Assembly (NCBI GenBank): GCA_934102335.1
Contig: CAKOSP010000005.1
Coordinates: 1-64,000 of the forward strand
Length of the DNA stretch: 64,000 nucleotides
Source of the DNA: an uncultured Bacilli bacterium
GTDB taxonomy: Bacteria > Bacillota_I > Bacilli_A > RF39 > UBA660
Reading direction: 5' to 3'
In this document: positions 57,855-64,000 of the stretch, piece by piece
Layout of the letters: each line of letters begins with the position of its first letter
How positions within the stretch are numbered: the first letter of the stretch is position 1
Made by a program: the position numbers and the translations under genes
The notes under the pieces: model-generated
Databases searched by the model: none
The model's input: the letters and a program-made list of their open reading frames with translations, nothing else
Told to the model about the DNA's origin: nothing

Positions 57855-60134
57855 ATGAACTATAACGATTATGATTTAATAATTACTAATCAAGCTACTA
57901 AGATAAATATTTTAAAAAATTATAGTTTGAATCAACAATTTTTAAAAGCTAAGATTGTTACATTAACGGAATTTAAAAATGAATTTTATGGCTCTGTAAA
58001 AAGAAGTGCTTATAAAAAAATAATTGAGTATTTGAATATTTCAATTAGTATAATTGATACGATTATAAAAAATGCTTATTTTGATAAGGAACTTTGGAAG
58101 TATTTGAAAACTAATGATTTAGTTGATTACAATCCAAGGTTTATGATTAAAATTAAAAAGATCTTGATAATAGATGTTTTTTTGGACAAACATATTTTAG
58201 ATGATTTAAATAAATATGAAATTACTTTTTATAATGACTTTAAAGATAATGTTAATGACAAAATATATGAGTTTGATTTTTTAGACGATGAAATAAGTTT
58301 TGTTGCTTGTAGGATACTTGATTTATTGAAAGCGAATATTTCTGTAAACAATATAAAACTTGTAAATGTAAATGATGATATTATTACAAGCGTCAAAAGA
58401 ATTTTTGAACTTTATGGTTTGAATATAGCCTCTAAAGATAAAAATTCAATTTTTAATACAAGAAGCGTTCAAAAATTTGTTAATAATTTTTTAGATGTAG
58501 ATATTAATTTAAATCTTAATAATATTCATAATATTGAAATTAAAAATAAAGTTATTGAAGTTATTAATGATTTTGAATTATCTAATGAAAGTGAACTTGA
58601 TTTACAAGTTTTAAAATATGCTTTAAAAAAATGCTATTTTAAAAATATTAATTATAAAAAAGAAATTCAACTTATTGAAATTGAAGATATAATAAATAAT
58701 GATGATTATTATTTTGTTTTAGGAGTAAATGAAGGAGTTTTACCTAAAGTAGTAAAAGACGATGATTATTTAGATGATTTACAAAAACTAAAACTTGGTA
58801 TTAATACTTCTTTACAGATTAATAAATATAATAGTGATTTAGTTTATAATAAACTTATTTATACTAAAAATCTAGTTGCTTCTTATCATTTAAAATCTTA
58901 TTTTAATGAGTATATGCCTAGTCATATTATTGGACTTGCTAATTTAAAAGTGATTAAAAATCCTGAAATTTTAAATACTTATTCTTTTTCTAAAAATGTA
59001 TTAGATTATGGAATTATGATGGATAAATTATTAAAATATAATGATAGAGATAAAAATCTTAACTCTTATTATTCAACTTATAAAACGTTAGATTATAATG
59101 GTTATAATAATGATTTTACTGGACTTAATTCCGATAAATTAAAGGATTATTTGCATAATAAATTGTTGCTTTCTTATTCTAGTTTGGATAATTATTTTCA
59201 TTGTGGTTTTAAATATTATATTAAAAATATTTTGAAACTTGAACCTTATGAAGAAACGTTTGCAATTATGATTGGTAATTTATTTCATTTGTGTTTATCA
59301 AAAATGTATGATGAAACTTTTGATTTTGAAAGTGAATATACAAATTTTTTGAGTTTTAAAAATTTATCTAATGAAGATAAATATTTTTCCACTAAATTAA
59401 AAAAAGATTTAAAGTTTGTTATCGATGTTATAAAAGAACAGGAAAGCCATAGTAAACTTTGCCAAACGATGACTGAGAAAAAGATATTCGTAGATTTATC
59501 TAACGATGTTAAAGTGACATTCATGGGTGTTATTGATAAAATTAAATATAAAGATGATGAATATGGCAGGACCTTGGCTATTATTGATTATAAAACTGGC
59601 AATTTAGAAACTTGCTTAGATAATATTAATTATGGGTTTCATTTACAATTACCTGTTTATATTTATTTGTCAAAAAAAGAGTTTAAAAGTGTAAATATTG
59701 TAGGTTTTTATTTACAAAGAATTTTGAATCAACCTTCAGTAGATGAAGATCAAAGTGATTATGTAAAAAAATTAAAACTTGATGGATTTACAATTAATGA
59801 AGAACAAATGGTTTCTTTGTTTGATGATACTTATTTGAATAGTCAAGTTATAAAGTCACTTAGAATGTCCTCGAATGGATGGTATAAAAGTGCTAAAGTA
59901 TTAAGTGAAAATGATATTAACCATATTTCTTTACTTACAGATAAATTAATTAATGATGCATCTTTGAATATTTTAAATTCTAAATTTGATATAAATCCTA
60001 AAAGGATTGATAATGATTTAATCGGGTGTCAGTATTGTAAGTTTAGTGATATATGTTATATGAAAGAAGAGAATGTAGTAAACTTAAAAAATACAAAATT
60101 AGAAGATATTTTAGGTGGTGATAATAATGCCTAA
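57855..60134 (+). CDS. addB: AddB-like subunit of the AddAB helicase-nuclease (short form)
   Basis: 759 residues, much shorter than the usual AddB (about 1100-1200). The N-terminal part resembles an inactivated helicase with no Walker A motif. LLSYSSLDNYFHCGFKYYI starts the RecB-type nuclease domain, whose catalytic residues fall in GVIDKIK (near 560) and IIDYKTGN (near 577). The final CQYCKFSDICYM plus the earlier Cys can form the AddB iron-sulfur clamp. With AddA it resects double-strand breaks and loads RecA. AAGGAGA precedes ATG 57855. Its end overlaps addA by 8 bp. Confidence 0.88.
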   Translation: MNYNDYDLIITNQATKINILKNYSLNQQFLKAKIVTLTEFKNEFYGSVKRSAYKKIIEYLNISISIIDTIIKNAYFDKELWKYLKTNDLVDYNPRFMIKIKKILIIDVFLDKHILDDLNKYEITFYNDFKDNVNDKIYEFDFLDDEISFVACRILDLLKANISVNNIKLVNVNDDIITSVKRIFELYGLNIASKDKNSIFNTRSVQKFVNNFLDVDINLNLNNIHNIEIKNKVIEVINDFELSNESELDLQVLKYALKKCYFKNINYKKEIQLIEIEDIINNDDYYFVLGVNEGVLPKVVKDDDYLDDLQKLKLGINTSLQINKYNSDLVYNKLIYTKNLVASYHLKSYFNEYMPSHIIGLANLKVIKNPEILNTYSFSKNVLDYGIMMDKLLKYNDRDKNLNSYYSTYKTLDYNGYNNDFTGLNSDKLKDYLHNKLLLSYSSLDNYFHCGFKYYIKNILKLEPYEETFAIMIGNLFHLCLSKMYDETFDFESEYTNFLSFKNLSNEDKYFSTKLKKDLKFVIDVIKEQESHSKLCQTMTEKKIFVDLSNDVKVTFMGVIDKIKYKDDEYGRTLAIIDYKTGNLETCLDNINYGFHLQLPVYIYLSKKEFKSVNIVGFYLQRILNQPSVDEDQSDYVKKLKLDGFTINEEQMVSLFDDTYLNSQVIKSLRMSSNGWYKSAKVLSENDINHISLLTDKLINDASLNILNSKFDINPKRIDNDLIGCQYCKFSDICYMKEENVVNLKNTKLEDILGGDNNA

Positions 60135-63100
60135 TTGGACAAAAGAACAAAAACAAGCAATTGATTTAGAAGGCTCTAATATATTAGTTAGTGCTGGTGC
60201 AGGATCTGGTAAGACTGCAGTTTTATCTGAAAGAGTTTTAAGAAAAGTTAAAGATGGTGTTTCAGTTGATGATATTTTAGTTTTAACTTTTACTAATGCT
60301 GCTGCCAAAGAAATGAAAGAGAGAATTAGAAATAATATTCAAAAAGCTGGAATTGCTGAACAATTAGAAAAAATTGATTCTGCTTATATAACTACTTTTG
60401 ACTCTTTTGCCTTGTCTGTAGTAAAAAAATATCATTACTTGATTGATGTTTCTAGTGATATAGCAATAACTGATGCTTCGGTATTAACTTTAAAAAAGAA
60501 AAAAATTTTAGATAATGTTTTTGAAGATTTCTTTTTTCAAAACGATGAAAATTTTTTGAGGCTTATAGATTCATATTCTTTAAAAGATACAAATGAAATA
60601 AAAAATTTTATTATGGAGGCTCAAAGTAAGTTAGATCTTTTATATAAGCGTGATAATTACTTAAATAATTATGATTCTTTATTTTTTAGTGAAAGTTATG
60701 TGGATAACCTATATCAACAATTTTTAACTTTGTTAAAAAATAAGCTTGAGAATATCAAAAATTATTTAGAAGAGTTAACCTTTTTAGATGCTGGTGATTA
60801 TTATAATTCTTTAATCTTTGTTTTTAATCCGGTATTTATGGCTAACAATTATACGGAAATAAAAAATAATATTGGCTTTGATTTCCCTAGAATACCTAAA
60901 AATAGTAGCGATGAGGTAAAATTAGTTAGAGATAAAATTAAAAATGAGTTAGAAGCAATAAAAAAACTATGTAGATATGAAAGTGATCAAAACATAAAAA
61001 GTAGCATTTTAAAAACTAGGGATAATGTTTTAGCTATAATTATGGTTATAAAAGAATTTAATACTCGTCTAGATAAAATAAAAAAAGCTGAAAACTTATA
61101 CGAGTTTACTGATATAGCAAAATTAGCTATTAAAATTGTTGAAGAACATGAATTAGCACGTAATTATTATAAAAATAAATTTAATGAAATCTTAATTGAT
61201 GAATATCAAGATACTTCTGATTTGCAAGATTTATTTATAAAGCAAATCGAAAACAATAACGTTTATATGGTTGGAGATATTAAACAATCAATTTATAGAT
61301 TTAGAAATGCTAATCCAAAGTTATTTATAGAAAAATATGAATGTTATTCTAAAAATAATGGAGGTCAAAAAATTGATTTAAATAAAAACTTTAGATCAAG
61401 AGAAGAAGTTATAAACAATATTAATTTAATTTTTGACTTTATAATGGATCAAAATTTAGGTGGAGCTGATTATAGAAATACTTCTAGATTAGTATTTGGT
61501 AATAATGTTTATAATGATGAGGGTAAGATAAGTGATAATTCTAATTTAGAAATATTAAATTATGAGTATGATAAAAGCCTCGGATTTTACCAAAATGAAG
61601 TAGAGATATTTGCAGTGGCTCAAGATATTAAAAATAAAATTGATAATAAATATAAGGTTTATGATAGAAAACTAAATACTACTAGAGCTTGTAATTATAG
61701 TGATTTTGCTATAATAATGGATCGTTCAACAGACTTTGATTTATTTAAAAAAATATTTGAATATTTAAATTTACCATTAACTATTTTAAAAGAGGAGTCT
61801 ATTTCTTCATCTGTTGATATAAAGATAATAAAAAATATTGTTAAAATGCTTATTAAAATTGCCAATAAAAAATTTGATATAGACTTTTGGTATACATATT
61901 TTTCAATCGCTAGAAGTTATTTATTTAATATAGAAGATGAGAAAATATTTGATGATTATGTAAATAAAAATTATCAGGATAGTCCTATATATAAAACGTG
62001 CTTGTTAGTAACAAAAGATGCGTATAACGATTCAATTTATAGTATATTAAATAATATAATTAAGCATTTTAAATTTTATGAAAAAATGATTCGAGTTGGT
62101 GATGTAAATTCACATATTGCTTTACTTGATTATTTACTTGATTTAACGAAATCTTTACAGGATAATTATGGTATAGAAGAGTATTACGAGTATTTAGACA
62201 ATATAACTGGTGGAAATATTGACATTAAGTTTAATGTTCAAACTGCTTCATTAGAGGGTATTAAAATAATGACTATTCATAAATCTAAAGGTTTGGAATA
62301 TCCAATATGTTATTTCTGTGGTCTTTATAAACCATTTAATATTAGAGAATTAAACAATAAATTTATATATGACAATAAATATGGTTTTATAATTCCTTGT
62401 TTAAATGATGGGCTTAAATCGACAATTTTAAAAGATTTATTAAAAGAGAATTATATTAAAGAAGAAATTTCAGAAAAGATTAGACTTTTTTATGTTGCTT
62501 TAACTAGAGCAAGAGAAAAAATGATTTTTGTTGCTGATTTAAAAGAAAAACAAACTTTAAATAGTGATTTGGTTATTAAAGATGATTATAGACTAGCTAC
62601 AAGATCATTTTTAGATTTTTTATCTTTAATTTATAAAAGTTTAAAACCATATTTAATTAATATTGATGTAAATAAACTGGCGTTAACAAAAGATTACAAT
62701 TTATCTTTACAAAAATTTACAAACGACTTTGAAGATGGTAATTTTATAGAAACGTTGGATTTTAAAATGCCATTAGATATTTTAGATCAAACTAGGTTTT
62801 CTAAGTCGATGAATAAATTAAAAACTTTAGAAGATAAAAAAAAATTACAACAAGGTTTAGATATACATAGTATTATGGAAAATATGAATTTGTTAAATCC
62901 AAATTATGATATAGTACCTTCAAATTATTTAGAATATGTTAAAGCCTTTATTGAATCATCAGTTTTAAAAGGAGTAATTAATTATTATCAAGAATATGAA
63001 TTTATCTATGAAACTGATAATAATATTTATCATGGTATTATTGATTTATTATTAGAATATGAAGATCATTTTTTAATAGTAGATTATAAACTAAAAAACA

Positions 63101-63228
63101 CAATGGATGATGCTTATAAGGATCAATTAAAGGGATATAAAAATTATTTAAAAACTATTACGTGCAAAGACATAGATGTTGTTTTGTATTCATTTTTAGA
63201 TAAAGAATTTACGAAGGTGAGTTTATAA
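60127..63228 (+). CDS. addA: AddA helicase-nuclease subunit
   Basis: The 1033-residue UvrD/RecB-type protein begins NWTKEQKQAIDLEGSNILVSAGAGSGKTAVL (Q motif and Walker A). It also has LTFTNAAAKEMKERI (Ia), EILIDEYQDTSDLQ (II), VGDIKQSIYRFRNA (III), NFRSREEV (IV), MTIHKSKGLEYPI (V) and LFYVALTRAREK (VI). The C-terminal nuclease domain has GIIDLLL and VDYKLKN. GGTGAT at 60117-60122 supports ATG 60127. It is slightly shorter than Bacillus AddA (1232). The pair provides recombinational repair and defence against broken foreign DNA. Confidence 0.95.
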   Translation: MPNWTKEQKQAIDLEGSNILVSAGAGSGKTAVLSERVLRKVKDGVSVDDILVLTFTNAAAKEMKERIRNNIQKAGIAEQLEKIDSAYITTFDSFALSVVKKYHYLIDVSSDIAITDASVLTLKKKKILDNVFEDFFFQNDENFLRLIDSYSLKDTNEIKNFIMEAQSKLDLLYKRDNYLNNYDSLFFSESYVDNLYQQFLTLLKNKLENIKNYLEELTFLDAGDYYNSLIFVFNPVFMANNYTEIKNNIGFDFPRIPKNSSDEVKLVRDKIKNELEAIKKLCRYESDQNIKSSILKTRDNVLAIIMVIKEFNTRLDKIKKAENLYEFTDIAKLAIKIVEEHELARNYYKNKFNEILIDEYQDTSDLQDLFIKQIENNNVYMVGDIKQSIYRFRNANPKLFIEKYECYSKNNGGQKIDLNKNFRSREEVINNINLIFDFIMDQNLGGADYRNTSRLVFGNNVYNDEGKISDNSNLEILNYEYDKSLGFYQNEVEIFAVAQDIKNKIDNKYKVYDRKLNTTRACNYSDFAIIMDRSTDFDLFKKIFEYLNLPLTILKEESISSSVDIKIIKNIVKMLIKIANKKFDIDFWYTYFSIARSYLFNIEDEKIFDDYVNKNYQDSPIYKTCLLVTKDAYNDSIYSILNNIIKHFKFYEKMIRVGDVNSHIALLDYLLDLTKSLQDNYGIEEYYEYLDNITGGNIDIKFNVQTASLEGIKIMTIHKSKGLEYPICYFCGLYKPFNIRELNNKFIYDNKYGFIIPCLNDGLKSTILKDLLKENYIKEEISEKIRLFYVALTRAREKMIFVADLKEKQTLNSDLVIKDDYRLATRSFLDFLSLIYKSLKPYLINIDVNKLALTKDYNLSLQKFTNDFEDGNFIETLDFKMPLDILDQTRFSKSMNKLKTLEDKKKLQQGLDIHSIMENMNLLNPNYDIVPSNYLEYVKAFIESSVLKGVINYYQEYEFIYETDNNIYHGIIDLLLEYEDHFLIVDYKLKNTMDDAYKDQLKGYKNYLKTITCKDIDVVLYSFLDKEFTKVSL

Positions 63229-63229
63229 T

Positions 63230-63454
63230 ATGTTAAAGAAAATTAATAAATTTATTTATTTAGACGATGTTGAGATTAATATATTAAAAAAATATAATAT
63301 TAGTTATGAAAATGTTCAAAGTTATGATGAGATTTTGCTTTTAATCGATAGATGTGTTAATGAATTAGCTGATGATGATGAAGAGTTGGATGATTTAGAT
63401 TATGTAGCAAATTTAATTGCTGAGAGAAAATATTATACACAAATAAAAAAATAG
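63230..63454 (+). CDS. small acidic protein of unknown function
   Basis: 74 residues, predicted helical and strongly acidic in the middle (ELADDDEELDDLDYVANLIAERKYY). It starts 1 bp after the addA stop with AAGGTGA as ribosome site, so it is part of the addBA operon. I do not recognise the family; a role with the nuclease is only suggested by position. Confidence 0.7.
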   Translation: MLKKINKFIYLDDVEINILKKYNISYENVQSYDEILLLIDRCVNELADDDEELDDLDYVANLIAERKYYTQIKK

Positions 63455-63484
63455 TGCTATAATATAACCTAATTTGGAGGGTTT

Positions 63485-64000
63485 ATGGAAATTCCGGATG
63501 ATCTAATTAGTCAGTTAAGAAATTTTGAAAATAATTTTGAAGGAAATTTTAAGTGCCATACTTTACTTTTAGAAAATGGACCTAAATTTTTTGAGCTGTT
63601 TAAAAAATATCCTGATGTAGTTTTAGAAAGTAGATTGTTCGAAGCTGATGTTGCTAAAAGAATATTTAGTAAAGAACAACTTAATAATATAAATTTGTAC
63701 TTGGGAAATAATTTGCCAATGGCATTAAAAGAGTTATCAGTTTTAAAAAACAAAAGGATTAGTACTTCTAAATTAGAATATTTGTGCAAAATAGGAACTT
63801 TATATTTAAATTTTCAAAATTCTAAAATGGAAAAAAATTTAGTATCACTTTATAAAAAAGTTTTAACTATAGATGAATCACAGAGAACTTATGAGGTTTA
63901 TAATTTTATAATTAAATGTACGGCTAAAATTGTTTCTCAAGCTTTAAATATTGATTGTCCTATGTTTTATATTTCAAGATATAGATACAATACAAATGAA
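63485..64000 (+). CDS. N-terminal part of an uncharacterised protein, cut by the right edge
   Basis: From ATG 63485, with GGAGG 6 nt upstream and an extended -10 TGCTATAAT at 63455-63463, the frame stays open for 172 codons to the window end. The start MEIPDDLISQLRNFENNFEG is followed by a helical, Leu/Lys/Asn-rich sequence with VVLESRLFEADVAKRIFS. There is no signal peptide. I do not recognise the family; its helical character resembles the solenoid part of the 1312-residue protein, but no clear homology is visible. Confidence 0.75.
   Translation, partial: MEIPDDLISQLRNFENNFEGNFKCHTLLLENGPKFFELFKKYPDVVLESRLFEADVAKRIFSKEQLNNINLYLGNNLPMALKELSVLKNKRISTSKLEYLCKIGTLYLNFQNSKMEKNLVSLYKKVLTIDESQRTYEVYNFIIKCTAKIVSQALNIDCPMFYISRYRYNTNE

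Noticed and set aside
1..64000. Mycoplasma genetic code (TGA as Trp)
   Set aside because: Several genes end in TGA immediately before terminators or next genes, and Trp codons are TGG throughout.
1..64000. CRISPR array
   Set aside because: No regularly spaced identical repeats; the repeats seen are tRNA-tail motifs, two diverged 3'-UTR elements and short operator repeats.

Overview
The window is one stretch of a very AT-rich chromosome (about a quarter to 30% GC by eye). TGA is used as a stop codon, for example at 29271-29273, 49387-49389 and 52332-52334, so the mycoplasma code does not apply. The gene set points to a fermentative, anaerobic Bacillota/Bacilli lineage close to Mollicutes, such as the uncultured gut RF39/RFN20-type groups: a lone SufB, phosphoketolase, rubrerythrin with a Fur-family regulator, an RNase J, AddAB, SpoVS, BofA and a TasA/CalY-like surface protein. 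This taxonomic placement is inference. Expression signals are consistent. Extended -10 promoters (TGnTATAAT) sit only 0-20 nt from the start codon, and many genes use GGTGAT as the Shine-Dalgarno sequence. GTG and TTG starts occur (22796, 49492, 51456, 1745).

Layout. 1-1100: the tail of an unknown gene, two GNRA-loop terminators, repeated GGTACCA motifs (possibly a mobile-element end) and a frameshifted NUDIX gene. 1100-9300: two unknown proteins, one a 1312-residue helical-solenoid/metallophosphoesterase fusion, then MscS, NUDIX, and a minus-strand operon of radical SAM, DUF1292 and lytic transglycosylase genes. 9300-16100: an accessory region organised around two tRNA-Thr genes. It holds four copies of a tRNA-tail/hairpin motif, two copies of a structured 3'-UTR element, a 35-bp direct repeat flanking a 1.2-kb cassette, a thymidylate kinase, a phage-type small protein, a GH30 glycosidase, a lipoprotein and several orphan genes.

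16100-21400: an antimicrobial-peptide-type ABC transporter with a two-component system resembling Vex/VncRS or BceAB-RS, and a direct-repeat operator. 21400-31000: an SDR, SpoVS, a membrane-anchored FGE-fold protein with a partner, SufB, a short SSB, an exported protein and a J2-like RNase J. 31000-35300: tRNA-Asn, a single-ring AAA+ protein overlapping a DapB-fold dehydrogenase, then PAP2 phosphatase and DgkA for lipid-carrier recycling. 35300-42800: a MarR-controlled heterodimeric ABC exporter, then acyl-CoA ligase, E2-like acyltransferase and MscL.

42800-49400: TspO, BofA, tRNA-His, phosphoketolase, a TasA/CalY-like protein and an apparently leaderless orphan gene. 49400-64000: htpG behind a CIRCE-like operator, a CDF metal transporter, an SDR and a PLP enzyme, a Fur-family regulator with rubrerythrin, a family-2 glycosyltransferase, a PF06541-type membrane protein, addB-addA, a small orphan and a gene running off the right edge.

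The most unusual parts are the tRNA-Thr accessory region with its repeats and structured 3' UTRs, the 1312-residue fusion protein, the RNase J with a broken metal motif, and the AAA+/dehydrogenase gene overlap.
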